Source: Chloroflexi bacterium bin125 (lineage in GTDB: Bacteria > Chloroflexota > Dehalococcoidia > Bin125). From it: 64,000 nt of DNA. The notes beneath the pieces were generated by a model, which had not been told where the DNA came from, made no database searches, and saw only the letters and a list, made by a program, of their open reading frames with translations. Positions 52,085 through 60,304 of this stretch are shown here, piece after piece. A program made the position numbers and the translations under genes. Location of the stretch: the NCBI GenBank assembly GCA_002239025.1, contig MPNM01000001.1, positions 321,026-385,025 of the forward strand. Direction: 5' to 3'. How positions within the stretch are numbered: position 1 is the first letter of the stretch; the number at the start of each line of letters is the position of its first letter.

Positions 52085-52695
52085 CGACGGCCTCGACGTG
52101 GCCGATCGTCGGCCGGACGCTCAAGCTGGACCCCCACAAAGTCAGAGACGGCCACCCCGACATCGAGCGCTTCCTGTTCGGTCGGGAACCTGCCGATGCG
52201 CATCAGGTTGCCGTCGGCGAATGCGATGTTTGCCGTGTGTGTGCCGCTGAACTGGAGCAGAATCGGCCTGGAACGTTGATGAGTCAGAGTGATCGTTTCG
52301 ATGTCGTAGAGCTCGAAGTTCCAGTTGCGATTGACCATCCAGAGAATCGACTGGTGGACCTTGCCGATGTCCTCGGAGAGATCAAAGTCGACCTCGAGGA
52401 CGTCACCGCCGACGACGCCAAGGATCGCCCAGAGGATCCCACCACCGAAGTAGCCGGCGGCGGCCCCGATGATGGCTGCGCCCAGGGGATCGGGCTGTCC
52501 AAAGCTGAACACGGCGATCAATGCGACAATGCCAGCCGGAATCGCGCCGTAGGCCCAGTTGGGCAGCGGCGACCAGAAGGTGCGGAGGCGCATCGTATCC
52601 TGATTGGGGAACGAGAGGCGCACGATCGAGGACCGTGTCCTGGGAGCCGCCGGTTCGGACATCTCAGCAGGGCGTCGGCGTCGTCTGCGGGCCAT
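52081..52695 (-). CDS. Two-segment membrane protein of unknown function
   Basis: 204 residues. A basic N-terminus (MARRRRRRPAE) is followed by membrane segments WAYGAIPAGIVALIAVFSFG (about 46-65) and PLGAAIIGAAAGYFGGGILWAIL (about 70-92, Gly-rich), then a soluble domain of about 100 residues with LEVDFDLSEDIGKVHQSILW. I do not recognise the family. It overlaps yqeK by four bases and starts the operon. No Shine-Dalgarno; TAGCCT stands six bases upstream, as before the SirB1-like gene. Confidence 0.7.
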   Translation of the reverse strand: MARRRRRRPAEMSEPAAPRTRSSIVRLSFPNQDTMRLRTFWSPLPNWAYGAIPAGIVALIAVFSFGQPDPLGAAIIGAAAGYFGGGILWAILGVVGGDVLEVDFDLSEDIGKVHQSILWMVNRNWNFELYDIETITLTHQRSRPILLQFSGTHTANIAFADGNLMRIGRFPTEQEALDVGVAVSDFVGVQLERPADDRPRRGRR

Positions 52696-52701
52696 GATTA
52701 G

Positions 52702-52707
52702 AGGCTA
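52702..52707 (-). promoter_or_regulatory. Candidate -10 box of a leaderless promoter (membrane protein-yqeK-ruvB operon)
   Basis: TAGCCT on the minus strand, six bases before ATG 52695. Identical in sequence and spacing to the box at 526-531. Confidence 0.45.
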
Positions 52708-52711
52708 TCCG

Positions 52712-52930
52712 ATGAGACGGTTGGTGGGATTGCTGGCGGCGACGGCGGTCTGGGTCCTGTGTATGTCGCCGGCGCTGGCCGAGGGACTTGTGATGTCGGG
52801 CAGCCGCTACTCGGCGCCGCTATGGACGTGGATCGCGGCGATCGTGGTTGCGGTAGGGCTTAGCATCGTTGGCCTGGCGATTGGGTGGTGGTTCCTGCGC
52901 AAGCGGTCGCAGCTGGGATCGTCGGAGTAG
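52712..52930 (+). CDS. Small membrane protein with signal peptide
   Basis: 72 residues from ATG 52712, with AGAGG eight bases upstream; the frame is open earlier without ribosome sites. The N-terminus LVGLLAATAVWVLCMSPALAEG reads as a signal peptide with an ALA-E cleavage site, and LWTWIAAIVVAVGLSIVGLA forms one membrane helix, ending in a short basic tail. Function unknown. It diverges from the membrane protein gene with only 16 bases between starts, so their promoters must overlap each other's coding ends. Confidence 0.6.
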   Translation: MRRLVGLLAATAVWVLCMSPALAEGLVMSGSRYSAPLWTWIAAIVVAVGLSIVGLAIGWWFLRKRSQLGSSE

Positions 52931-53054
52931 GACGTCTCTACAAATCCAGTTCCGTAGCACGATCAACTGGGACCCTCGGGGTCAATCAGTCGACGGGGGC
53001 TGAAGATGAAGTGAACCTGCCTGGGCGCAACGTGCACCCATTCGGAGAGATCTG

Positions 53055-53100
53055 ACAGAGACTGAAGAGGCCGCCCTCAGGCGGCCTCTTCAGTCTCTGT
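53055..53100. terminator. Perfect 21-bp hairpin, probable bidirectional terminator
   Basis: ACAGAGACTGAAGAGGCCGC plus C is exactly complementary to the following arm around a CTCA loop. There is no T tract. It is downstream of both the small membrane protein gene and the convergent acyl-CoA dehydrogenase gene. A shorter palindrome CCTCCCGAGGGAGG follows at about 53107. Confidence 0.65.
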
Positions 53101-53126
53101 GGGACAGCCTCCCGAGGGAGGAGCGC

Positions 53127-54257
53127 TTAGATCTCGAGCAGTTCGGCGACCTTCTCGCGGTGATGGTCGGCGTCGCCCCACATCAGCTCGGCCATCTTCT
53201 GGCGGCGGAAGTAGAGCTGGATGATGTACTCCTTGGTGAAGCCGATGCCACCATGAATCTGCTGACCGTGGGCGACGACGCGGCGAGTGGCGTCGGAGCA
53301 CCAGGCCTTGGCCATGGCGACCTGCAGGTCGGCGTCGTCTTCGCCCTCGGTGACGGCCCAGGCGGCGCGGTACATGATGAAGCGCGAGCCATCGACGTCG
53401 GTGATCATGTCGGCGGCCTTGTGCTGGATCGCCTGGAAGGAGCCGATCGGGCGACCGAACTGGATGCGCTCCTTGGCGTAGTCGACCGAGATTTCGAAGT
53501 CCCGCTGGGCCAAACCGACGAGATAGGCGCAGTAGGCGACGGTGAAGTAACGCTTGGCGATCTCAACCATGGCCCAGGCGTTGCCGGCCTCGCCGAGCAG
53601 GGCGTCGGCGCCGACGCGCACGCCGTCGAGCTTGACTTCGCACTGCTTGTCGGCGGCGATGGTTTGCAGAACGGTGGTCGACAGGCCCTCAGCGTTACCC
53701 GGAACGAGGAAGAGCGAAACGCCCTCGTCGCCTTCGGAGCCCGGAGTACGTGCGACGACCAGGATGGTGTCGGCGTTGTGGGCGTCGGGGATGAAGAGCT
53801 TGGTGCCATTGAGCACGTAACCATCGCCGTCGGCGGTAGCGGTTGTCTCAATGCCTGAGCTGTCGAAGCGGGCCGAAGGTTCGGTCAGAGCGAAGGTCAT
53901 CACGTGCTGACCCGAGGCGACGGCTGAGCAGTACTGCTGCTTCTGGGCGTCGCTGCCGATGGCCTCAACGAAGCCGGCGGTGAGGACAGTGTTGATGAAC
54001 GGTCCGGGAACCAGCGCGCGACCGAACTCTTCCAACAGCACGCAGAGGTCGAGGAAGGACAGACCGGCGCCGCCGAGCTCCTCAGCAGTGATCAGGCCCA
54101 TCCAACCCTGGTTGGCCATGCCGTTCCAGAGTTCGTCGGTGTAGCCGCGTTCGTCCTCTTCCATGTCACGCACGAGCTTTTCGGTGCACTCGTTGGTGAG
54201 GAAGTCGCGGGCGAAATTCTTCAGCAGTTCCTGCTCTTCGGTCAGTCCGAGGTCCAT
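53127..54257 (-). CDS. Acyl-CoA dehydrogenase family protein
   Basis: 376 residues from ATG 54257, with GGAGG five bases upstream; the frame is open 23 codons earlier without signal. MDLGLTEEQELLKNFARDFL opens the helical domain; FALTEPSARFDSSGIETTA is the flavin-binding loop, and KERIQFGRPIGSFQAIQHKAADM and QIHGGIGFTKEYIIQLYFRR follow. The usual catalytic Glu (in YEGT) is missing: the site reads AELMWGDADHH. This is seen in subfamilies working as heteromers with a second acyl-CoA dehydrogenase subunit; none is adjacent. Acyl substrate unknown. Confidence 0.88.
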   Translation of the reverse strand: MDLGLTEEQELLKNFARDFLTNECTEKLVRDMEEDERGYTDELWNGMANQGWMGLITAEELGGAGLSFLDLCVLLEEFGRALVPGPFINTVLTAGFVEAIGSDAQKQQYCSAVASGQHVMTFALTEPSARFDSSGIETTATADGDGYVLNGTKLFIPDAHNADTILVVARTPGSEGDEGVSLFLVPGNAEGLSTTVLQTIAADKQCEVKLDGVRVGADALLGEAGNAWAMVEIAKRYFTVAYCAYLVGLAQRDFEISVDYAKERIQFGRPIGSFQAIQHKAADMITDVDGSRFIMYRAAWAVTEGEDDADLQVAMAKAWCSDATRRVVAHGQQIHGGIGFTKEYIIQLYFRRQKMAELMWGDADHHREKVAELLEI

Positions 54258-54429
54258 GTCATCCTCCGTCGCGGCCCATCGATCGTTGACAGGTCCGCAG
54301 ATTGGTGTCTGGAACGGGCACGTCAAGCGTGCACAACGATTGTGAGGCTATCGGATACCCGCCTATTGCGCCAGAATTCACTAGCGATGCTGCTTCAGTT
54401 CATAACGCCGACAGCAATCGTTGGACAGA

Positions 54430-54435
54430 TACTCT
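54430..54435 (+). promoter_or_regulatory. Candidate -10 box of a leaderless promoter (amidase)
   Basis: TACTCT, six bases before ATG 54442, no Shine-Dalgarno between. Confidence 0.45.
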
Positions 54436-54441
54436 GCGGCT

Positions 54442-56559
54442 ATGAGCAAGCGTAGGCGCGAGCGAGACCTGCGCCCTGGTCTGATCAGATGGATCCTCCT
54501 GGTCGGCGTCCTGCTGGGAACTGGTCTGGCAGCGCCAGGGCTGCTGGCTCCGGAACCCTTGTCGGCACAGACATCGAACGTGCTAGTTCGCGACGGCACG
54601 ATCGGTGGGATCTCCGACGTCGACTGGTTCCCATTGTTTGCGCTCGTTGGCGAGAGCTTCGTCTTGACCCTGGAGCGCGAAACGCTTCGGGCTGGCCGGC
54701 TTGAGGTCTGGAAACCTGCTGTGGGCGACGCAGGTGCGCAACGGGTCGCACGCTCGGCGGGAGACGACAGTCCGCTGATCTGGACCGCCCCGGAGGGCGG
54801 CGCCTGGCGCGTCCGTGTCGCCGGGCTCGGAGCAGCGACCGGGACGTATCGCTTGCGGGTTACACGGCATTTGGACGCGATTGGCGCCCAACTGTCCACG
54901 GCTCAGGCGACGAGCTTCAACTCCGACGGCATTCTGATCGAACGATCGAGACTTGATAGCGCCGGTGATGTTGACTGGTTTGCGGTTCCCGTTTCTGCAC
55001 AAAATCGTTACCGAATCTGGTCTGTGGCGGGTTCGGTGAGAAGTTTGGCAGCTTCGGTTCGAGCGCCGTCGGCAGGGTCGTTCCAGGAAGTGGACGCGAT
55101 TGGCAACGCCTTCGGTGGGTTCCTGGAGCCTGAACAGGATGGCATTGCGATCCTCTCGGTTCGCGCAACCGAAGTTTGGATGATCGGCAGCTACGCCGTT
55201 GGCGTCACGCGCCTGGGAACCGCCGCCGAGCCCGAGGTTAGTCTGCCGCCACGGGAGACATCGCTGCTGCAGATCGCGTCGATTGAGGCATCCTCAACGG
55301 TTGGACAAGCGACATTCGATTTTCGCGGCGCATGGGGACCGATCCGGACAAACAGTGGCCTGAGAGTCTGGGTCGACACCGATCCCAGCACGGACGAAGA
55401 AGATGAGTGGGAGTATCTGCTGAGGTCGAATGATGGTAGACACGTTCGCATCTGGTCGTTTGCGGAGCGCAAGTGGATCGAAACGGATGATGTGGGGGCG
55501 AGCGGGTTCGACACATTGTTGCTGCGGTGGAGCGGGCGCACGGCGGATGCCCAGATTCGTTGGCAGGCCAGCGTCCGCAATAGCGACGGTACGTGGACCG
55601 TTTCCCGTCCAGGATTTCTTGCTGTTCCGCACCCGCGTCCAGCGTTGCCTCCGCTCTGGTTCGCTCGCGAGCGGATTGGCAGCGAGGATCCTCGATGGCA
55701 AGAGGAGCTGGAAGCAGCTGGTGTTGTGGTTCCAGACTTGAACGACGAGGCGGTGGTGGTCGCGCTCGACGCCGGTCACGGCGTTGACAACGGGGCGTGG
55801 GACAACGGGGTGCGCGAAGCGGATTCTAATCTCGATTTTGCGCTGCGAATCGAGGAATTGCTTGAGCAGAAGGGTGTGACTGTTGTCCAGACGCGGCGCA
55901 CAGCGGGCCGGCCGTATCTGAATCTTGATGAGGCAATCTGGCGGCCCGACTTACAAGCTCGCCCGCATCTCGCGCACCTGGCGAAGGCAGACGTGTTTGT
56001 CTCGATTCATTCCAATGCCAACTACCTGTTCGACATCACCGGTCTGGAAGCCTGGTATCTGCCTCGCTGGAACGGCGATGGCGAAAATCTCCGGCTGGCC
56101 GAGACCTTGCTGTCATATGTGCAGGAAGCGCTGACCAGATATGGCTATCCGCCCTCTGCGCTCACTTATGACACATCGTGCTGGGAGATCATCAACAATC
56201 TCTGCGATCCGATCTATGTGCTCGCGCCGTTCCTGCTGGTTGACGCAGACTCGGCTCGACGATTCGGCGTGGATCCTGAGGAGTTGGGTTTGTCCGAAGA
56301 CCCGTGGGGCGTTGCGCTCAACGAGTGGCTATGGCGCAGTGACATCACCGTGGGTGAACCGCCGATCGACCTGATCGATCCTGAAACGCAATCCGGGCCG
56401 GGCAAAATCGTTCGGGCGAACCTGATGCCAACCGCACTGCTGGAGTTGTTGTACGTCACGGATGAGCGCGAGGCGCAGCTGTTGCGCGATCCCGAGGCAC
56501 GGCAGTTGGTTGCACAGGCCATCGCGGACGCGATTCTGGATTTCCTCGACATCGAGTGA
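54442..56559 (+). CDS. Large secreted N-acetylmuramoyl-L-alanine amidase (Amidase_3) with N-terminal beta domains
   Basis: 705 residues from ATG 54442; TTG 54421 would add seven. A signal peptide or anchor (GLIRWILLVGVLLGTGLAAPG) comes first. Residues 40-410 are beta-rich repeats resembling PPC or jelly-roll modules: VDWFPLFALVGESFVL and VDWFAVPVSAQNRYRIW mark two of them, then an N-terminal non-catalytic domain with WVDTDPST. The catalytic domain follows: VVALDAGHGVDNG (Zn His about 446), READSN (Zn Glu about 459), FVSIHSNANY (Zn His about 521) and the late catalytic Glu in LLELLYVTDERE. It should cleave peptidoglycan stem peptides outside the membrane. The family is usually 200-450 residues. 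Confidence 0.85.
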   Translation: MSKRRRERDLRPGLIRWILLVGVLLGTGLAAPGLLAPEPLSAQTSNVLVRDGTIGGISDVDWFPLFALVGESFVLTLERETLRAGRLEVWKPAVGDAGAQRVARSAGDDSPLIWTAPEGGAWRVRVAGLGAATGTYRLRVTRHLDAIGAQLSTAQATSFNSDGILIERSRLDSAGDVDWFAVPVSAQNRYRIWSVAGSVRSLAASVRAPSAGSFQEVDAIGNAFGGFLEPEQDGIAILSVRATEVWMIGSYAVGVTRLGTAAEPEVSLPPRETSLLQIASIEASSTVGQATFDFRGAWGPIRTNSGLRVWVDTDPSTDEEDEWEYLLRSNDGRHVRIWSFAERKWIETDDVGASGFDTLLLRWSGRTADAQIRWQASVRNSDGTWTVSRPGFLAVPHPRPALPPLWFARERIGSEDPRWQEELEAAGVVVPDLNDEAVVVALDAGHGVDNGAWDNGVREADSNLDFALRIEELLEQKGVTVVQTRRTAGRPYLNLDEAIWRPDLQARPHLAHLAKADVFVSIHSNANYLFDITGLEAWYLPRWNGDGENLRLAETLLSYVQEALTRYGYPPSALTYDTSCWEIINNLCDPIYVLAPFLLVDADSARRFGVDPEELGLSEDPWGVALNEWLWRSDITVGEPPIDLIDPETQSGPGKIVRANLMPTALLELLYVTDEREAQLLRDPEARQLVAQAIADAILDFLDIE

Positions 56560-56771
56560 AGCCGTTGCGTTCTACGCCTGCGTTGGGCGCAACACCAGGT
56601 ATGTGTCGGTCGCAGCAGAGCAGATCGGTTCGTTTGCCTTGTTACCGGCGGAATGAGTACCGCAAATCTCGTGAAATCAGTCGCAAAGACAGGTACAGAT
56701 CGGGGGCATATGGTCGTTCTCAGACGGAAACACACAGGGTGTTTTCGATGGATCTGAGAGAGGCGGTTGAA

Positions 56772-57248
56772 ATGTCCAATGCAACGATGACCGACGTGAG
56801 GATGCCGGACACATTGATCGATCAGCAGCAGATCTTCCCCTACCTCACCTACGCCGACGCGCCGACAGCCATCGACTGGCTGCGCCGCGTGTTCGGGTTC
56901 GAGCTGGTCAGCTCCTACCCCGTGGACGACGGCCGGATCGCCCACGCTGCGCTCTGCTATGACGGTGTGTACATCATGCTCTCGTCAGAGTTGGAGCAGC
57001 TCGACAATCACGCTCCGAATGGCGAAACGGTTCCGACATCGCGCGTCCACATGCACGTGCATGATGTCGAGGAGCACTACCAGCGCTCACTGCTGGAGGG
57101 CGCCACAATCATTCAGGGTCTGCAAGACAAGTTCTGGGGTCTGCGCTCGTATCACGCCCTGGATCCCGAGGGCTACCGCTGGAGCTTCTGTCAGCGTGTG
57201 CAAGAGGTCCCGCGGGAGCACGTCGCGCAGTTGCTCCTCAACTGGTAA
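56772..57248 (+). CDS. VOC-family (PhnB/glyoxalase-like) protein 1
   Basis: 158 residues from ATG 56772, with AGAGG eight bases upstream; ATG 56748 and earlier frames lack signals. IFPYLTYADAPTAIDWLRRVFGFE, then GRIAHAALCYDGVYIM and YHALDPEGYRWSF give the beta-alpha-beta-beta-beta pattern of PhnB-like VOC proteins (short pieces of residues 20-150). The likely metal ligands His (AHAAL) and Glu (PEGYRW) are kept. Substrate unknown. It has its own terminator and is separate from copies 2-5. Confidence 0.82.
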   Translation: MSNATMTDVRMPDTLIDQQQIFPYLTYADAPTAIDWLRRVFGFELVSSYPVDDGRIAHAALCYDGVYIMLSSELEQLDNHAPNGETVPTSRVHMHVHDVEEHYQRSLLEGATIIQGLQDKFWGLRSYHALDPEGYRWSFCQRVQEVPREHVAQLLLNW

Positions 57249-57274
57249 CTGCCGATCTGCCGCATATGTCTTGT

Positions 57275-57313
57275 CGCCCCGTTCGGCGTTAATCCGAGCG
57301 GGGCGGCTTGTTT
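57275..57313 (+). terminator. Rho-independent terminator after VOC protein 1
   Basis: CGCCCCGTTCGG pairs with CCGAGCGGGGCG (12 bp with one G-T pair) around CGTTAAT, then GCTTGTTT. It separates the first VOC gene from the following four. Confidence 0.8.
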
Positions 57314-57314
57314 A

Positions 57315-57342
57315 TCAGAACATATATGCGCTACCGTTCTGA
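57315..57342. repeat. TCAGAAC/GTTCTGA inverted repeat before VOC protein 2
   Basis: A 7-bp inverted repeat with a 14-base AT-rich spacer (CATATATGCGCTAC region), 36 bases before the next start. Could be an operator over the promoter of genes 2-5; the candidate -10 CATATA lies inside. Confidence 0.35.
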
Positions 57343-57378
57343 GGTTGGTCGAGTAGGTCATGCCGAAGGAAGATTGCG

Positions 57379-57843
57379 ATGTCGGACGACGTGCAACTCG
57401 ATCATCAACGGATTGTTCCTGGTCTGACCTATGCCGACGCTCCGGCGGCGATCGAGTGGTTGTGCCGCGTCTTTGGGTTCGAAGAGGTTCGGCGGATGGA
57501 AGTCGGAGACGGCCGGATTGGCAACGCCGCGCTGAGCTTCGATGGCGAACAGATCATGCTGGCGTCAGCATTCGAGGAGGCAGGCTCGTTGTCTCCACGT
57601 GATTTGCCTGGTCTACACCAGCAGATCACGGTCTATGTTGACGATGTCGATGCGCACTTCGCTCATGCTCAGGCCGAGGGCGCTGAGATCCTGGCCGAGC
57701 CGACAGACCAGTTCTGGGGCGCCCGAAACTACTGGGTGCAGGATCTCGAGGGACACCGCTGGACGTTCCAGCAGCAGATCAGGCGCGTCCCGTTCGATGA
57801 GGAAGTTGAGGCGATGAAGAAGTTCGCGAGTGGTGAGGCCTGA
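57379..57843 (+). CDS. VOC-family protein 2
   Basis: 154 residues, AAGGAAG upstream of ATG 57379. Closely follows the pattern of copy 1: IVPGLTYADAPAAIEWLCRVFGFEE (about 10-34), GDGRIGNAALSFDGEQIM and QDLEGHRWTFQQQ. The His that other copies have in GHA/AHA is Asn here (GNAALSF), so metal binding is probably changed. First gene of a four-gene run with 2-, 22- and 10-base gaps. Confidence 0.82.
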   Translation: MSDDVQLDHQRIVPGLTYADAPAAIEWLCRVFGFEEVRRMEVGDGRIGNAALSFDGEQIMLASAFEEAGSLSPRDLPGLHQQITVYVDDVDAHFAHAQAEGAEILAEPTDQFWGARNYWVQDLEGHRWTFQQQIRRVPFDEEVEAMKKFASGEA

Positions 57844-57845
57844 CC

Positions 57846-58250
57846 ATGAGTGAGACGCAACGAGTCTTCCCATATCTGGCGTACGAGGACGCGGCGGCCG
57901 CGGTTGAGTGGCTCTGCCGGGTGTTTGGGTTTGAGCGGTTCGATGTGCAGGCGATTCCGGATGGTCGGATTGTGCATGCTGCGTTGTCGCTGCAGGGCGG
58001 ACAGATCATGCTGGCGTCGCTGTTCGATGGCGGCGGGTACCGATCGCCCAACGGCTTAGAAGCGTTGCCCAGCCATGTCCTGATTCATGTCGATGACGTC
58101 GAGTCGCACTTCCGCGATGCAAAGGCTGCCGGCGCGAACATCCTCTATGGACCAAAAGACCAGCCCTGGGGCGGGCGGCTCTACGAAGCAACCGATCTGG
58201 AGGGCCACCGCTGGGCGTTCCTCCAGGAGCACACGACCAACTCAGAATGA
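57846..58250 (+). CDS. VOC-family protein 3
   Basis: 134 residues, the shortest copy; starts two bases after the previous stop. VFPYLAYEDAAAAVEWLCRVFGFE, GRIVHAALSLQGGQIMLAS and TDLEGHRWAFLQEH show the same fold (short pieces). It lacks the C-terminal helix of about 20 residues found in copies 2, 4 and 5. Metal-ligand His and Glu are present. Substrate unknown. Confidence 0.82.
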   Translation: MSETQRVFPYLAYEDAAAAVEWLCRVFGFERFDVQAIPDGRIVHAALSLQGGQIMLASLFDGGGYRSPNGLEALPSHVLIHVDDVESHFRDAKAAGANILYGPKDQPWGGRLYEATDLEGHRWAFLQEHTTNSE

Positions 58251-58272
58251 GTCAGATTAAGGAGACGAAGTC

Positions 58273-58728
58273 ATGGTTCAGAATCCACCCGAGGGCACTC
58301 AACGGATTTTGCCGTACCTCAACTACGCGGATCCGAAGCCGGTGATTGAGTTCCTGATCAACGCCTTCGGGTTCGAGCAGGGACTGCTCCTCGATATGCC
58401 CGACGGGTCAGTCGGCCACTGCGAGCTGCAGATGAACGGCGAAACCCTCATGCTGTCAAGCGAGTTTCCAGAAGGCGGCCTGAGCAGTCCCAAGTCTCTA
58501 GGTGGAGTTCACGTCACGGTGCTCGTTTACGTTGACGACGTTGATGCTCACTTCGAACATGCCAAGGCGGCAGGGGCTCAGATCGTTGAGGAACCCACCG
58601 ACCAGTTCTACGGCGACCGCACGTACCGCGCACTCGACCCTGAAGGGGTCGGTTGGGAGTTCCACCAGCACGTTCGCGATGTGACGCCGGAAGAAATGGC
58701 CGCAGCGCTGGCCAGTATGGACGAATGA
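58273..58728 (+). CDS. VOC-family protein 4
   Basis: 151 residues with AAGGAG before ATG 58273. ILPYLNYADPKPVIEFLINAFGFEQ, then DMPDGSVGHCELQMNGETLM and ALDPEGVGWEFHQHVRDV; the last part differs from copies 2 and 3 and agrees with copy 5. A C-terminal acidic helix TPEEMAAALASMDE is shared with copy 5. Probably binds a hydrophobic small molecule or metal complex; not assignable. Confidence 0.82.
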   Translation: MVQNPPEGTQRILPYLNYADPKPVIEFLINAFGFEQGLLLDMPDGSVGHCELQMNGETLMLSSEFPEGGLSSPKSLGGVHVTVLVYVDDVDAHFEHAKAAGAQIVEEPTDQFYGDRTYRALDPEGVGWEFHQHVRDVTPEEMAAALASMDE

Positions 58729-58738
58729 GGCGTTTCCA

Positions 58739-59191
58739 ATGACCGAATCACCCGCACCAATTGAGCAACGAATCGTTCCGGCGTTGTCATACGACGACGC
58801 GCCGGCAGTAATCGAGTTTCTCTGTCGAGCCTTCGGGTTCGAGGAGAGATTCCGATTAGACATGCCCGATGGCAGTGTCGGCCATGCTTCGCTGACCATC
58901 GGCGGTGCTGAGATCACGTTGGCGTCGGCCTATCCAGAGGGCGGTCTCGGGGGGCCGGCGGGCTTGCCCCATCTGCACGCGAGCATATTGGTCTACGTGG
59001 ACGATGTTGACGCCCACTTCGCTCACGCGCAGTCGGAAGGCGCCACGATCCTTCAGGAGCCTGAAGATCAGTTCTACGGCGACCGCACGTATCGCGCCAC
59101 CGATCCTGAGGGCGGCCGCTGGTGGTTCCACCAACAGATGACGGAAGTGTCGGCCGAGGACATGCAAGCCTCGATTGACTCTGCCGAGTAA
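58739..59191 (+). CDS. VOC-family protein 5
   Basis: 150 residues, ten bases after copy 4. IVPALSYDDAPAVIEFLCRAFGFEE, DMPDGSVGHASLTIGGAEIT and ATDPEGGRWWFHQQM are the fold marks. Copies 4 and 5 share DMPDGSVGH and QFYGDRTYRA, so they are the closest pair in the set. Both metal ligands are kept. Last gene of the run, followed by a repeat element. Confidence 0.82.
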   Translation: MTESPAPIEQRIVPALSYDDAPAVIEFLCRAFGFEERFRLDMPDGSVGHASLTIGGAEITLASAYPEGGLGGPAGLPHLHASILVYVDDVDAHFAHAQSEGATILQEPEDQFYGDRTYRATDPEGGRWWFHQQMTEVSAEDMQASIDSAE

Positions 59192-59289
59192 CGAGCGCGG
59201 ATGATCGGCCGATAGTTGTCGTCTTGTCGGGGGCGTTTGCTGTTCCCGACTAGGGTGTCTTCACATGGGACCGCAAAGCCCGTAAGACC

Positions 59290-59387
59290 TCGTCATACCC
59301 GCGCTTGTCGCGGGTATCTCGCTGTTTCCAGCACCATTGTCTGTGAGGAACTCGGCGAGATTGCCGCGACAAGCGCGGCAATGACGG
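59290..59387. repeat. Composite inverted-repeat element, short subtype (98 bp)
   Basis: The cleanest copy: CGTCATACCCGCGCTTGTCG...ATCTCGC, 32 bases of core, GCGAGATTGCCGCGACAAGC...AATGACGG. Arms are inverted copies with few mismatches. It lies between convergent genes ending at 59191 and 59423. Confidence 0.88.
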
Positions 59388-59422
59388 AATTTTTCTTCAA
59401 GAGTGGCCGATGTGAGCAGACC

Positions 59423-60265
59423 CTAGTCGCCGTAGTTCACTCGGTGCGTCGTATTGATGCGAACAACAACGCCTGCTGACAGGTCGTTGCCGTCGTTACG
59501 TTCATCCGGATACTTGTCAAGCTTCCAGTAGAGCGGCGTGAGTTCGTCGAGCAGCTGGTGACCCTCGACTGCCGTCAACGATGCGCTGCCTCGTAGTTCG
59601 GTGTAACGGTACGGATTCGACACATCGTGAATACTGACTGCGATCGCGGGATTGCGACGCAGATGAAGCACTTTGAGGGTTGTCGGAACGGTCCAGAACT
59701 CGATGTCGTTCTCGCCGCCCGCTGCGCGGCGATGCCAGACGATCGATGAACGCGGCTGTCCGGATGAACTGACCGTGGCGATGTGCGCGAAGTGCGGCGG
59801 ATTCAAGAGGTCCGTGCCAGCCGGCGGCGGCTCAAGTACCTCACCGGGAGCGAAGTCCAGCGTGACGACGCGCTCGATGTCGACAGTGACACCCCAACCG
59901 TCGGCGTTTGCATCGCCCTTACCTGGATAGTCCGTGCCGATGTAGGTCTGCGAGATAACGTCGACGTCGTCCCAGTCGGAACGGGCCGAGAGCGAAGCCG
60001 TCCCCGCGATTTCCAAGGTTCGATACGGGTTGGACTCATCGTGGACCGAGATCGCCACGCGCGGCTCGCGCTGGATGTTGAGAGACTTGCGGAAGCGCTT
60101 GCCGGTGCTGAAGTACACCGACTCGATCGAGCCGTCGGCATTGACCACCTCTGGACGGAACCAGACCGGAGACGACTGCGGCGAACCGTCTCGGTTCACT
60201 GTCACGACATGAGCAAAGTGAGGCGCACCGCAGAGGTCGGCGAAATCGGCTGGAACAGAAGCCAT
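59423..60265 (-). CDS. Double-domain PPOX/F420-type flavin-fold protein, copy 1
   Basis: 280 residues made of two pyridoxamine-5'-phosphate-oxidase-like split barrels. The first half has FAHVVTVNRDGSPQSSPVWF and REPRVAISVHDESNPYRTLEI, the second FAHIATVSSSGQPRSSIVWH and NPAIAVSIHDVSNPYRYTEL. This is the Rv1155-type pattern of F420-binding split-barrel enzymes; single-domain members are about 130-150 residues and dimerise, so the tandem form may be a built-in dimer. Cofactor (F420, FMN or heme) not proved. Starts with GGAG before ATG 60265, 39 bases after its paralogue. Confidence 0.85.
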   Translation of the reverse strand: MASVPADFADLCGAPHFAHVVTVNRDGSPQSSPVWFRPEVVNADGSIESVYFSTGKRFRKSLNIQREPRVAISVHDESNPYRTLEIAGTASLSARSDWDDVDVISQTYIGTDYPGKGDANADGWGVTVDIERVVTLDFAPGEVLEPPPAGTDLLNPPHFAHIATVSSSGQPRSSIVWHRRAAGGENDIEFWTVPTTLKVLHLRRNPAIAVSIHDVSNPYRYTELRGSASLTAVEGHQLLDELTPLYWKLDKYPDERNDGNDLSAGVVVRINTTHRVNYGD

Positions 60266-60304
60266 GATGCTCTCCGGGCAGCAAGAGGTTGCGTTGGACG
60301 GCAG

